Shown piece after piece: positions 11,923 through 24,550 of a stretch of DNA of 64,000 bases. Source of the DNA: Nematostella vectensis (Eukaryota > Cnidaria > Anthozoa > Actiniaria > Edwardsiidae); the NCBI RefSeq assembly GCF_932526225.1, contig NC_064034.1:21789747-21853746 (forward strand). Reading direction: 5' to 3'. The notes under the pieces are model-generated. The model ran no database searches. It saw only the letters and a program-made list of their open reading frames with translations, and was not told where the DNA came from. The position numbers and the translations under genes are program-made. Within the stretch, counting starts at the first letter, position 1. Each line of letters opens with the position of its first letter.

Positions 11923-13057
11923 CACCTATTTCGAAAAAGGTTGCACTTTCGTCATCGCTGATGTGTGTGTCGTAACCCGCGGTGTATCACGGGATCTAAT
12001 TTCAGACAGGCGGGAGATTGAAGATATGGCAGCCGTCAACATTTGCCTCAAAGTTTTTTCGGCTAACAAAAAGTCTGAGATTGACAGCTCTAGATTTATG
12101 GATGTGAAAAAGTTCACAAATGTTAGTGAGTGGAAACAAATCATACTTTTAAAAATTCTACACAGCGGATTATTGGCGGAAGAAAACTTGGAGATTGGTT
12201 TTTACTGGGATCCTGGAAAGACTGGAAAGACCGATGAAACTGTGGCTTAATTTCTTTTGATTCGTTTTTTCCTAGAAAATGAAAATAATATTAAACCACG
12301 TTTTTAAACGAAAGAACGACTGACTGATAGTTAGCATTTTTGAGCGATAACGAAAAAAAAATGATTATTTTAGTGTTGACGAGAGAAGCCATTTAAGTGT
12401 ATGTAAATGCGCGATTCTCGAAGTGTTGTTTGTCGTAAGTAAAAACTAAAAACAAAACCAGATTCGTCCAAAAGCATCAGCATATCTGGGTCAAACATAA
12501 GGATGTTTGCCCAGTAATCAGCCCTCAGTTCTTCTCGTCTTTGTAGAGCTATCTGTCTAATCCAAAATTTGATAGAATTAATTAAAATATTTTGCAAGTA
12601 AACTCCAAATGACTAAAATTACAGATACCACGTAAACTTTAAGTCGTAATGGATTGAGGATAGAGCAAATTCACGGCCTGTGCTTCTCTAGATGATGTCA
12701 GCTAATCTTAGCTAAATTCAAAGTTTTTCTAAGATCGACTCCAGCACAATAGCTCTTCATGTTCCTGAAAATTCAAGTTCCCAACTCGTTTTACCGTACG
12801 AATTATGAATTGATGCTACCAAATTTTGCGAATATCGCCACAGTGTTCACCTTGACCATCCCAAATAAAACCACACTTCATTAATAGAAAAACCTATAAA
12901 AAATCTCATCAAAATAATCCGCTACCTTAGATATTGGGACTACGAAGAGGTCATTTTTAGCACTGTTTGGTAAACAGTTAATTTCTCCCATGGTGCTCCT
13001 CGGGTTACGACACACACATCCGCGATAACCAAAGTGCAACCTTGTTTGAAAAAGGTG
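11923..13057. mobile_element. TIR transposon with CACCTATTTC termini, 1135 bp, non-autonomous
   Basis: Both ends carry an inverted repeat of about 58 bp running from CACCT through GGTTGCACTTT to GTGTGTGTCGTAACCCG. TATA flanks each end, a likely 4-bp duplication. The interior has small open frames with no transposase motif. The element shares its tips with the MITE at 8773-9026, so both probably use the same enzyme. I cannot name the superfamily. The comparison with the uninterrupted copy near 31.4 kb shows extra bases of about 25-30 on each side of the element, so that junction is not perfectly clean. Confidence 0.8.
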
Positions 13058-13320
13058 TATATATGTCATTCTCTCCGTTCAAGTATTGCTTTTTCTATTT
13101 CTCTCTTATCTACTCTTTATCTCAGATATTTTTGCTACTGGTGGTCTCTGCTTATTCCAAGTCCTAGTCCTAGTCACAATCTCAGTAACTCTCTTATCAG
13201 TAACTCTCTTATTAGTAGAGGGAAGTGTTATTTATTTGTTCAGCCACGCAAAGCTCCGAAGCGTTAACTCAGGAATTTACAACGAAATAAACATCGAATA
13301 CAAATCACAACATTGCCTTA

Positions 13321-13720
13321 GACCCTGTCCTCACTCATCAGTTTCCGTTTGAAAAAGCAACCTTTTTGTTACGGATACGGGTATCGTCCACACGGAAGTG
13401 CGAAAACAATGACCGAAAACGGAGCGATTTGAAAACGATCTCCAGAGTGGAAAAATTTGAAAACGATACCCTTTCGTTGCCGGGGGACGGACGAAAACGG
13501 AACCTTCCGAAAACGATGGCGTGATTACTCAGGTTCAGTCCACATGGCGCGCGAGTTTGCATGCGTTGTAGAGCTTGTTGTCGTTTTCGTATCGTTTCTG
13601 CGTTTTCTTGGGGACGGGTGGTATCAAAACAAAAACGCTTCGTGTGGACGAGGATCTTTTTGAAAACGTAACAAAAAGGTTGCGTTTTGCAAAAGAAAAC
13701 GGATACGTGGGGACAGGGTC
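13321..13720. mobile_element. MITE with TTA target duplication, 400 bp (PIF/Harbinger-like)
   Basis: The termini are GACCCTGTCC and GGACAGGGTC, flanked on both sides by TTA. The uninterrupted copy of the host repeat near 31.17 kb has a single equivalent trinucleotide at this point, which confirms a simple insertion. Inside are inverted, diverged blocks rich in GAAAACG/CGTTTTC. Three-base TWA duplications are typical of PIF/Harbinger elements. No transposase is encoded. Confidence 0.85.
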
Positions 13721-13991
13721 TTAGAGTCTTCAATATGGCTTCCAGGGACCTCTCCAAGCGCATAAAACATATAGAAGCTTATTTAATCAAGAAATAAGAG
13801 ATTTCTCAGGGGGTTTGAGTCATAACAATAGAACGATTAACTAGCGCAAAAATCTTGCAATCTTTGTTACCCGATACTCTCGTATAATGGACGTCTCTGA
13901 TTGGCTATTTTGAAAAATAGTACACAGGCTTCCAGTCTTGCAAGTTACCGCGGAGCTCCTCCTTTAAACTCACACTCTTATTATAAATTTT

Positions 13992-16926
13992 ACTGTCGAA
14001 TCCGTTGTATCGCGACGCCTCATTTCAAAACATCGATTTGTTTTTGTCTTTTGGGATTTTCTGTTCCGCCAGTCAAATTATTCCAAGCCAATCAGATTCT
14101 GATTAGTGCAGTTGCCCGGCTTTCTGTCGCGACACTGTCTGGTTTTCATCCAGAGGGAAGCCAGGGAAGTGCACAAAGCGAGATTGGTGATTTTACACTG
14201 TTAGTTTCAGAGAGTAGTTTTAACTTCAAAAAGGGAGTAAAAAACCGAGGTACAAAATGACTCCCTTTTTGGAGTAATTTTTAACTCCCTTTTTTCTACT
14301 CTCTCAAGGGAGTAGATTTTACCCCTGTAGGGGAGTAACTAAAGGGAGTGATTTACTAGGTTGCTTTCTATTACTCCATTAAAGGAGTACAATTTACCCT
14401 CAAAATGGAGTTATTTTTTACTACTTTTTTTCCTACTCTCTCAGGGGAGTAAATTTTACCCACTTTAGGGGGTAGCTAAGTGGAGTAATTTACTAGGTTG
14501 CTTGTAGTTACTCCATTAAAAGAGTACAATTCACCCTCAAAATGGGAGTCAATTTTTACTCCCTATTTTATTTCCCCCTACTAATTGGGTAACTAAAGGG
14601 ATGATTTCAACCCCCTCCCCCCTGTTTTTACAAAATGGCCGTTTAAACTCCACCTACTTCAGGGGTTAATATAGAAATTAGAGTAATTTAGAAACACCAA
14701 GGAAAAGACGTTATTATGAATTTGACAAATCATTTAATTAAACAATTCAGTTTAAAAAATAACAAAAATATAAGTTGAAAAAATGTTTGAAAAATAATAG
14801 TCATTTGACATAAGGTATCCAGGACAAAATTACTAACAAGTGTTCCAACATAACAAAGCTGAAACAAACATACACAATATTATTTTTCTATAACAACTTT
14901 AACAGCTTTTGAACATTACCCTTTTTGGCGTCATTACGGTTTTCCAAAAGAACTGCCACCTCCTCCATCTTTGTATATTCAGATAAGAAGCTAGAAGCCT
15001 AATGCCTCTATATGCACCATTTAAATTTGAACCTGGTAGGCTAGCTTGAAAAGATAACTAGATTCTTGATATGCAGGGTTTACTGTGATCAGAATATACG
15101 GACAAAAAACAACTACAGTAACATTAGATATTCAAAATAAATATCTGGACAAATTTTAGGTTCAAGACTGATTACTAGGTTTTTACTAAGCTAAGTTATT
15201 CAATTTTGTGCTTCAAGTAACAGTTTATAAAGCATAGGCGCTTTAGATGTAAGTACAGTGATTAGTGAATAACTTAAGTTTACGAAGTTTTTATTCGTTT
15301 CTTGCGATTTACGCATTGATACATTCCTTATACCTCAAACTTCTTTCTTTTCTGGCTTTGCAACTCGAGCACATTTTACTATCTCTATCATAATGTCCTG
15401 CGAAGATAATAAGAGAAACAAATAAGAAGGTAGTATTGCTTTGGAAGATAACAAAGAATCACAAAACATATCAGTCTAGTTCGAGAAATCAGCTCACGAA
15501 CGATGATTTGATGCTGAAGTTGGTCGCACAAATCACATTTACTATTGTACCTATCACATTATAAAGCCCATTACACACTAACCTTTTACTTCAATCCATT
15601 TTCTGCCATCAAATCCTTAAAAAAGGTGAATTACGCGTAGAAAAGACGGGAACAAACGGCTATCCGTTTGGAGGCTGTGATAATGGCTTTCGTTCGACCG
15701 TTATGATTTTGCGCCTTGGGCCCAAGCCCCTCTCGGCCACTAAAGCGAGGGACGCCCGGTACATTTTGGTTTTACGGGTCCTGGTGAGCCGTCTTCTATC
15801 TGCAAAGCGGGACTTCTTTTTTTTATAATCTCAAGTAGCATTTCTATTAGAAACAATATATATGATTTTATAATGCTCAAATCGGATCTAAGAATTTTAT
15901 ACAATTATCACCCTACCTATCTTTCTTTTCAATGCAGTACTAATTATTCTAAGCGAATTCTGGAAGTACACCACATAAAACTCATGTTCGAGTCCAATGC
16001 CTGTCTTTGATTACATTTCCTATTGTTGTAGTATAGCTGACAATATTTGCAAGTATGGTGAGGCCTGTTCTTGTATTGAAAATGTTCTTTTAGGATTTCC
16101 TAAGAGTTCCTAAATTGTAGAATGCTTCAAATCTTCTTCCTAAGATTTTCTTATCCAAATTATTCCGATTTTCTGGTCTACTGCTTATACTAGGAAATCC
16201 TAGGAATTTTTAGGAAGTTTAATCATATTTTGTTGTTTTGATCGAACTTAGGAAATCTCAGGAAACTCCTAGGCACAGGGTAGAGTTTTTTGTCTCAACA
16301 ATAAATACGATAAATTATTATTTTTATCTGTTGTCTTATATAATAAAGACTATCGTTTTCCTTCTTAAATTCAGCTAATTCAGAGTAAAAAAACAACTCG
16401 CTTTATTTTATATATTTGGTGTGGTTTGTTACTGCTCTAAAAAGATACAGCTGGAGTAAAAACTACTCTTTCAACACGAGATGGCTGGAGTAGTTTTTAC
16501 TCTTCAAAACCTACCCCCTCAAAGGAGTACTTTTTTACTCCATTTCTTGACCATCTGGAGTAAAAATAACTCTTTTCACTTCAGATAGTTGGAGTAGCTT
16601 TTACTCTGCTAAAATTACCCCCCAGAAAAGAGTACTTTTTACTCCATTATTTGACCAACAAGAGTGAAAATCACTCTTTTTCTAAGAAACATTCGATACT
16701 AATTCTTAGCAGAGTAAAACTTACTCCGTTAAGGGAGTAAACAAAAAAAATACTCCTCAGTGGAGTAGTTTTTACTCCAATAAAGGGGTTCAAATTACTC
16801 CTTTAAAAGTACTCCATCGCAAAGAGTAGTTTTTACACTCTGAGTGGAGTAAAAATAACTCCCTGAAACTAACAGTGTACTGACGGAACAGAAAACCCGG
16901 GTCGCGATACAACGGATTCGACAGTA
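13992..16926. repeat. Outer inverted repeat around the foldback element
   Basis: Left arm bases 13992-14016 and 14052-14068 match the reverse complement of 16878-16926 (GTCGAATCCGTTGTATCGCG and TTTTCTGTTCCG). The left arm has about 40 extra bases in the middle and a further ~125 bases before the foldback begins, whereas the right arm abuts it directly. It may be an older, larger TIR element or an extension of the foldback arms. Confidence 0.65.
14196..16877. mobile_element. Foldback-type TIR element built from AGTAAAA/TTTTACT subrepeats, 2.7 kb
   Basis: The tips are CACTGTTAGTTTCAG and its reverse complement, flanked by TA on both sides. Each arm, about 14196-14640 and 16430-16877, is a ladder of degenerate units in which GGAGTAAAA and TTTTACTCC alternate with spacers. 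Long arms with internal subrepeats are the hallmark of foldback elements. The middle (14641-16430) has no open frame of note. A CACTG terminus recalls CACTA-type elements, but the short TSD and lack of coding leave the class open. Confidence 0.75.
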
Positions 16927-18110
16927 AGTTATATTTACTGCATATTGTCACAGTGTTATTCTTAAAAGGGCAGGGCAATAAATATTTTTTCCCAAACGAA
17001 AGAGACCAGCCGTATTAAAAACTGCATTTTGACTCATAATTGTCTAGCTTTAATTTAATGCATCTGTAAATAAAATCATGTTTTTCAAGTACAGCTACAA
17101 CTTAGTCTGTATTTGATTCTTAATAATATAAGTAAACTCCATGGAAAATATTGTTGTAAACAGTATCCTGCTAGTTTGAATATTTCGTAATAAAAGATTG
17201 ACTGATTTAAATTTAAAGTACTTGGTACAAAGTTGATTGAGAGTCCCTCTGATGCTCAATGAGGGGCTTCTATAGCCGTTAGCTGGACAAGGTTTTGAAA
17301 AGGAAGCAGAAACGCTCTCAGACCCTGGCCTATCCAAAAGGGCATATATGGTCCTTCCCATTAAATACCTGAAATTTCCCTGCAGTAGAGCAAGCCACCC
17401 CGTGCTTTTAGATCCACTGTAGATCACCCATATTGTGCTTCGTATCCTAATACAGATATATATCGATGTTGATAAAGTACTTTTATTTTACATTGTTTAC
17501 ATGATTTTAATCAAAGACTTGAGCTTATGAGCTAATATTCCATATTATTCATTTGTGCTGTCTACCCCTAATGTATAAATTAATTGTATTATTTGACATC
17601 GGGCTCTATATCCATTCTTGAAAAGAAATAACTTGTTATGAAGCCAAGAAAAAAACACCTAAAAAAATAGAGCTGACATCCTATGACAGGGATTTGGGGG
17701 TGGCATATATGTTGATATTATTCAAAAGTCTTTAAAATCTTGGGAATTATTTTGAAAGAATTGAATCACTACTTTTTGGTGTATGCACCCCTGTGTTTAC
17801 CACCTGTATGGCTTGAAAAGTAAAACCAATAATTACTAGCTTTTGATTGGAATACAAAGTCAATACGGTAAAAGAACTAAGCTTTATTCCAAGGATGTTC
17901 TAGAAAACATGAATCATGCAATATGCATCAAACACACTTTTAGTAAGAACTTGCAATGAAACAGCAGAAAAGGTTATTTACATGATTGCTTTATTTACTG
18001 CCATCTGTAAAAATGTTATAATCAAGCTTCCTTATGATAATAAGCACAATTTGTTTTTGTTGCTCACATGAACAGCTAACAATAGCATCTGTTTATATTT
18101 AACAATTATA
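16927..18110. other. Non-coding DNA, nothing recognised
   Basis: About 1.2 kb of AT-rich DNA. Open frames here have no domain and no exon-like borders. Confidence 0.4.
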
Positions 18111-18385
18111 CCATTCCGAGAGCCGAAGGCTCGAGGTAGATATTTTTAAAGCCACTATCTACCGAAATGGAAATGGTATAAATGTTTTAGTATATAAAAC
18201 GAGCTTTAGAGCAATTTTTTTTCGAAAATATTTGCAAATCGGCTGTTACACCCGGCATTTTCTTGATTTTGGGACCCAGGAAATATCCACCTCCTAGGAG
18301 ATGTATATTGCATTTTATCCCGAGTTTCTCAATCAATCAAATCACTCGTTCTTGCGAGGTTCCCGAGTTTTATATACTAATTGAT
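18108..18385. repeat. Short dispersed palindromic repeat, copy 1
   Basis: The segment from TATACCATTCCGAGAGCC to GAAATGGAAATGGTATA forms an imperfect palindrome of about 75 bp. It is followed by a pair of inverted blocks (TAGTATATAAAACGAG near 18190 and its counterpart near 18367). The first part recurs in opposite orientation near 20765-20845. It is non-coding. Confidence 0.6.
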
Positions 18386-18389
18386 AGTG

Positions 18390-20760
18390 TATACTTGAGA
18401 ACCTTAATTAAGGGAGAATGCTAATTCATGGATGCCAGGTGGCATTGAGAGGGGTCAGGATGATGTTTGGGGCGGGGGCAACCATACGCTAATAACATTT
18501 TTAAGCCAACAAAAGCAACAGCACTAACAAACTCTCTCATCATTATTCTCTTCCTTCCATCTTCAACGTATTTTTCCCTACACTTTTCACCTAAGAAGGT
18601 TAACAGGTATCTCTCATAGAGCACTGTAAGCAAACAAAAATAATGTATGGAGGGAAGATGTCAGAAATGTAAAAAAAATTAATTTCTCTAGCAACGCAAT
18701 ATGTTGGGTTCTTGCCATGAGCTTTTCAAGCTTTTTGACAATTCGCAGGTAGAATTTCTTTAAAATTGTGTTGTTATTGATGCAATTGCACTCGAAAATA
18801 GAAAGCGCAAACTGCAGGGTTTTTGTAAAACTTTTTGCACGATAGAATACGCAATGGTGTCGACAAGAGGTCTGTGGGTGTTTTATGGCGCTGCAGATAG
18901 TTATGCTTTTGATTTTCTGTAATTCAAAACTTAAATAAGTAACGCGCTTTTCACAAACGGGAAAATAAAAGTATTCTCGAAATTTCGTAGAAGAATTTGT
19001 AACATGAAATATATATTCCTTAAAATCTGTCAGACTGTCAACAAGATCATCCCCCTTTCTAAATCCTAGATCCGCCACTGCTAAAAAAATAAAGTTTAAG
19101 CGTAATTTGTTTCGGTTCGTACGGTATTCAAAGCCCATGGTATACGTGTCCGCACGGCATTCTAAGCCATAGTATTTACACACAATATTGTGGCGCCATG
19201 TCCGTTCGACTTGTCGTATTCTCATGTCACTTGAAGACAACGCATGGTCAAAAGGGCGTAAAGTAATTACGGACAATTATCACTTTTCAATTTGACTGCA
19301 ATAAAACTACGAATGGAAAGTAATCGTGGTATCGTGCTTCTTAAGTTACGGGTAAATAGGGATTGGAGTTGAATAATAAAAAGCCGTTTGGATGATACGT
19401 CAAAACGAGCGTTAGACGAGCTTTAGAAAGGCAAAGGGTTAGAATAAAAACATTGTAAGTAGGCTCTCTGTGTTTTTACTAACATTACAACTTTGCATTA
19501 ACATGATTTCTTTATTTTTCGAAAGTCTGCCCTCTCATGTTTGACTAAATGCACTTAAGGTTTCAACTTTCAAAGGATTTCCGTTATTCGCCGCTGATGG
19601 AAAACATTTACGCCTTCATTTGCACGCATTGCGTTTCGCGGAGGCGTGTTGTCAAAAACAGCGTGGAATCTGTTCATACAAATTGATCAAAAGTACTTTG
19701 ACCTTCGATACGATTTAAGAGGAAATTGAAAAAAGCAAAATGATGGTTTTTAAGACTAGCGGATGTATACAATAAAAATAAAAAGGTAGTTGAATGAAAT
19801 AAGTGAAATAAAAGCAACAATAAAAACTGTTGCTTGTTGAAATTACTATACGTATTAGTTATTTTGAAACTGTAATGAGTCCATTTTTAGTTTACGCAGA
19901 AAACCCACCTTTTTACTTTTTATGGCAGAGCACGTCACCTTGGCTAACTGATCACAACGGATTTCATTCGCACGCGAGAAATGCGTTTTTCCCCAAACCG
20001 TGTCTGTTTTATACCTTATACTCTTCAAATAAAGCTGCTAGAAACCAAGACTTGCATTCAAGTTCGTGATTTAATTACTTGATGTACCCATTTGGGTGAA
20101 CTGGTGAAGGATACTTTAGCTCTGAATAGTTCTAAGAGTAGCAAACTCTTGACAATACTTATTACTTAGTCTGGTTGCCTAGAAACCTGCCAAACAGGTG
20201 AGAAATGGCCATTGCTTCTGTTGATTGCTCACTAAAGGGTCTTTATTAATATTGTTTCCATCACAGATTTTGCAAGGCAGACTGTGCATTCCTCAAGGCG
20301 ATTGATTTATATCTCATGATTTATTTGCTAGTATGGGAAAGGGCTCTAGAAAAGGCCTTCACAATCATGATGTCTCTAGAAAAGGCCTTCACAATCATGA
20401 TCCCCGCTTTTGTAATTTATTGCTTTACTGGTGAAAAGTGATCCAATGATCGCGGCAAGAAGAATAAAAAATTAATATCAATCCAATATACATCGGATAT
20501 CAAATGGTCTTTTTTTTAGGATTCGTTTTCTAAAAGGGTATTCAAGCAAAGAAACTTTAGAAGTCCAGAAAGTATTTGACTTACGCGTAAGGAGAACATG
20601 CTGTAAATGAAGATTTCAGTTGTCTTTAAACAGGAATGTCTTTGCTTAACGTCTTCTTTGACAAGAAATTGCGGGCAGTGTTCCGAAATTAAAAATTTTC
20701 GTTTATGTCCGTTTTTTATTTGTAAACTGGCCGCAAACTAATATATGCTTGACAAACTTG
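18390..20760. other. Non-coding DNA with a 33-bp tandem duplication near 20343
   Basis: No supported gene. An open frame of 220 codons at 18614-19276 (-) has no recognisable domain and skewed composition; I do not call it. TCTAGAAAAGGCCTTCACAA is repeated head to tail at about 20343-20401. Confidence 0.4.
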
Positions 20761-20764
20761 TCAT

Positions 20765-20845
20765 ATTGCTTTAAAAATATCTACCTCGAGCTTTCGGCTC
20801 TCGGTAAATATTTCGCCACTATCCACCTCAATGGAAATGGTATAA
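20765..20845. repeat. Short dispersed palindromic repeat, copy 2
   Basis: Reverse-complement relative of the block at 18108-18180, sharing CTACCTCGAG, CGGCTCTCGG and AATGGAAATGGTATA. Confidence 0.6.
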
Positions 20846-21012
20846 TTGTTAAGTATAAAGCTGCGTTGTTCCAATGTCTTTTCAGTGTTTATTTTCAAAA
20901 CTTAAAGAAAAGGCAATCATTTTTTTTCTAGAATCGGCATTTCAACAATAAGACAAAACAGTATAAAACCTTCATGAAAAGAGCGGTAAAAGTCGTACGA
21001 CCCTTACTTATT

Positions 21013-21249
21013 AAGCCCCATCTGCACTAACAATTTTTAGTTGACAATTTTCAATTGACAACTATATTTGTTGGCATCTACACTAGCAATTTTTCATGTG
21101 TGACAATTTTTAATTCCCGAGTAAAAGCAAACCTGCTAGCTTTTGAGTAATTTTAATTACCAAATAAAAATTGACAACTTTGCTCCCTCTACACTGACAA
21201 AATTGTCACATAAAAATTGTTAACTAAAAATTGGTAGTAGATGGGGCTT
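21013..21249. mobile_element. MITE with AAGCCCCATCT termini, 237 bp
   Basis: Inverted ends start AAGCCCCATCT and continue with a shared AATTTTTAGTTGACAATTTT-type block. Several ACAATTTT/AAAATTGT units are repeated inside. No target duplication could be assigned, and there is no coding sequence. Confidence 0.7.
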
Positions 21250-22678
21250 TCGGGGAACACATATAAATACTTCGTGGCCTTCAAGCCATGGTGATGGGTT
21301 TTTCTCCATTCCTGGGGTACCAAGCCAAATAGGAATAGCTAAAGCCCCACATGAATGACAACTCGATGAAGTAACAAAAACAACAAGGACGAAAACCGAA
21401 AGTAAAGAAACATATATCACTACCATTTAAGAATTGGAACTGGGAATAAACGTTGGGAATAATGCTACAACTAAATGCTCACTTTCTATCCACCGACTGC
21501 AATGTTTTCCAACTAATTGCAAAAAAAACTTTCAATTATATATCGGTAAAAAAATCTCAGATTCCGACCCTAATAAAAATGAAAATGGTAACAAAGAAAC
21601 TTCAAGTTTCACAATTCACTGCCATTTTCAGTTTAATCTCGTGCTGTCTCTGGTAGGATTTTTTTAAATCTCGGCAAGTAAATTTTCCATTTTAGCATTT
21701 GGAAGCTAAGCACTATTTGATTATGTAAAACTTACGATTCGCGGAAAGGGATAGAAGATTTTACACTCGTAAATTGAACTGCTGCTGTCTTGTAGCAAGC
21801 CTGCTTGAAAGATATAAGAGATTGACTACAGAAGTGGGGGGTAAATAAGATTTTATTGCCTCATTTGGTGAAAATTATGTCTGGCTGAGTTCCCGTGCCT
21901 TGGGCTAAAATTGGATTCGAAGGCAGGAGCCAGGATAGGCGCTTTTTGTGTGTCTGAACATTTAGCGTCAAATGTAACGTTTAACCAGTTATTGGGAATA
22001 GTTGTTTCAAGTGAATTAGAATAATTCACAACGAATGGCAACTGCATTTCCCTTTTATGTCAGAAGAGCGGTAAGAAATCAAACAAAGTCCAAATGAGAT
22101 GTCAAACTATAATTGCTTACCCCATAGTAGCGCAAGTAGATAATTAAATCTTAGAACTTGTAACAATTTGGTGATCGCTACGTGGCTCTGATTGACTCTT
22201 TGTGGAATTTCATGTTTTATTTGTGCTTCAAGGTATAATGAAATAATGTGCGTTTGTTATAAGCAATAACACTCTCCTGCTGATTGTTCGCTATTGGGAA
22301 ATAACCTGCGGCCAAATACAGGCTACATTAAGCGCCGTGATGCGTACACGTTCAAAATGTCAAATTGAGCAATTTTACAAGAAACTGCAATGCACAGAAG
22401 CTGTTTGTATTACCAGACATGTGGCCACTCATCTCACCAAATCAACAACTCACATAAGATGCTGGCCTGAGTGATTTTAAGTCGACAATTGAACCCCTTA
22501 ATACATCAGGGTTGTTTTTCAGAAAGGGAGGGGAAAAAGGAGATTGAAGACATAGGGGCGGGGTATTGTTTTTAAAGGGAAATGTTTATCACAAAAATCC
22601 ATATCGTCATTACTTTTCAAAATGTTGGCTTTTAAAAAAAAAGTCAACACAACGCACAGTCTCTCATATCATTAACAG
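21250..22678. other. Non-coding DNA, nothing recognised
   Basis: About 1.4 kb; small open frames lack domains or exon borders. Confidence 0.4.
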
Positions 22679-23106
22679 ATGATCAACTATAAAGTGAATA
22701 GATCAACTATGAAATGAATAGATCAGATATGAAATGAATAGATCAATTATGAAATGAATAGATCAACTTGAAACGAATAGATCAACTTTGAAATGAATAG
22801 ATCAACTTGAAATGAATAGATAAACTATGAAACGAATAGACCAACTTGAAATGAATAGATCAACTATGAAACGAATAGTCAACTATGAATTGAATAGATC
22901 AACTATGAAATGAATAGATCAACTATGAAACGAATAGATCAACTATGAAATTAATAGATCAACTATGAAATGAAAAATCAACTTGAACTATGAAATGAAT
23001 AGGTCAACTATGAAATAAATAGATCAACTATGAAATGAATAGATCAAATATGAAATGAATACATCAACTATGAAATATGAATAGACCAACTATGAAATGG
23101 ATAGAT
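22679..23106 (+). repeat. Minisatellite, 20-bp unit, about 21 copies
   Basis: Tandem copies of GATCAACTATGAAATGAATA with scattered substitutions and a few one- to five-base indels. The repeats are direct and have no unique spacers. Confidence 0.9.
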
Positions 23107-23204
23107 ATGTGTGACATTATTTCGTGTACACTCGGTAGGATTACATACGCGAGCCAAACTCCTCCGCCGCCCGGCATCGTTCGAGTAATATTACTTTTAG
23201 TAAT

Positions 23205-23350
23205 ATGATAAAATGCATTATAGCCGTGTCAGTTGAAGCAAAGGCGAGAACTGTTCATTTTGCATTATTCTTTTTTTATGATAAAATGCATTATAGCCGT
23301 GTCAGTTGAAGCAAAGGCGAGAACTGTTCATTTTGCATTATTCTTTTTTT
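23205..23350 (+). repeat. 73-bp tandem duplication
   Basis: Two near-identical copies starting ATGATAAAATGCATTATAGC, at 23205 and 23278. Each contains the same GAACTGTTCATTTTGCATTA stretch. Confidence 0.9.
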
Positions 23351-23687
23351 ACTTCATACTACTGGGTCTAAAGAAATCTACAATGCCGATTTACCTGAGT
23401 GTCCAAAAGATCGACGTTTCTTTTTGACAAGTTTCGACGTTTGTATTTTCTGGTGTATTGGAAGGAAATTCACTTAATCTTTATGTATTTATCAACGTTT
23501 AGAACGGGGAAGAATAGAAAATAGGTATGGACGAAAGTTATTGATACGCAAGGATTGAATTTGGATCTATTCGGGAATTCAATTCAGAAATTTTATTGGA
23601 ATGACTTCCGTGACCATTATTTTTTTTATCAATTATATCATATAATATTTCATTATAATTGGGTGCTAGAACTGTCACCCTCGGCAT

Positions 23688-23741
23688 CGTTACGCCTCTT
23701 CTCGTTACCCCTCTTCTCGTTACGCCTCTTCTCGTTACGCT
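23688..23741 (+). repeat. 15-bp tandem repeat (CGTTACGCCTCTTCT)
   Basis: About 3.5 direct copies with one substitution (CCC for CGC). Confidence 0.85.
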
Positions 23742-24089
23742 GACAAGACCTTGATAGCAGTTTGTTTGTTTGTTTCTGTTTGTTTCTATCAGTTCACTTA
23801 ACAGTGTCGCGTCTCGGTTCTTTCGCGTTCTCGTTTGTTTGTGTCCGCAGGAGAAACCCCTGCCGATAGCTGCTATCGAATCCCTTTGAAAATGCTCGAG
23901 ATTATTTTTTAGTTACCACGAGAATTCTCGTCATGCGACGCTGTATTGTGAATCGCCCCGCCGCAGTAGCGGCGAACAATCGGCTAGGCGTCTGCTTTCG
24001 CAGGCTAAAATTGTAACTTCAGGCAAAAAGACTCAGATCTTATCAGCTGTTAAACAGGCAACAGTTCGCTTGCAAAATGAGAATTCGAA

Positions 24090-24107
24090 ATAATAATAAT
24101 AATAATA

Positions 24108-24192
<85 letters not shown>

Positions 24193-24272
24193 TTAAGATA
24201 TTAATATATTAATAGTAATAGCAATAGCAATAGCAATAGCAATAGCAATAGCAATAGCAATAGCAATAGCCA
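24090..24272 (+). repeat. (AAT)n microsatellite followed by (AATAGC)n
   Basis: Nearly pure AAT runs from about 24090 to 24188. A short AT-rich gap is followed by about nine AATAGC units. Confidence 0.9.
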
Positions 24273-24550
24273 TATCAATATTTGGGTGACCTTAAAACCT
24301 GCTCGGTCAATCTCTTGGAGGCCTGGGTCTAAGGACTTTATAGGATTAGTAAGAAAAAGATTTGACCAAGCGAGCAAGTTTTGATTGATAATTTTTGCCG
24401 CGAGTCTCAAATTGACAGGAATCAGTATTTTTCACCATGTTTTCTAGAGATCGGGGATCGGGGGAACTTTAGCTCTTCTAAATATGGGCATCTATGCCCA
24501 TATAAGGCAATCCATACGAAGGACACTATCCGTGGGGAATATTTTTGATA

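Larger units (their letters stand above)
11486..13790 (+). repeat. Dispersed repeat, copy 1, split by two TIR insertions
   Basis: Segments 11486-11897, about 13090-13320 and 13724-13790 together match the reverse complement of about 31115-31796. The second copy is continuous. Here the copy is interrupted by the CACC-type element and by a 400-bp TTA-flanked element. No coding sequence is recognised in either copy, so the family is unclassified. Confidence 0.8.

Noticed and set aside
13338-13763. 141-codon minus-strand frame
   Set aside because: It spans the TTA-flanked MITE and part of the dispersed repeat, with no domain.
18614-19276. 220-codon minus-strand frame
   Set aside because: No domain, no homology I can recognise, and mixed low-complexity composition in an AT-rich region; likely chance or old repeat.
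22679-23106. Regularly repeated 20-bp units considered as a CRISPR array
   Set aside because: The repeats are head to tail without unique spacers, and the genome is eukaryotic.
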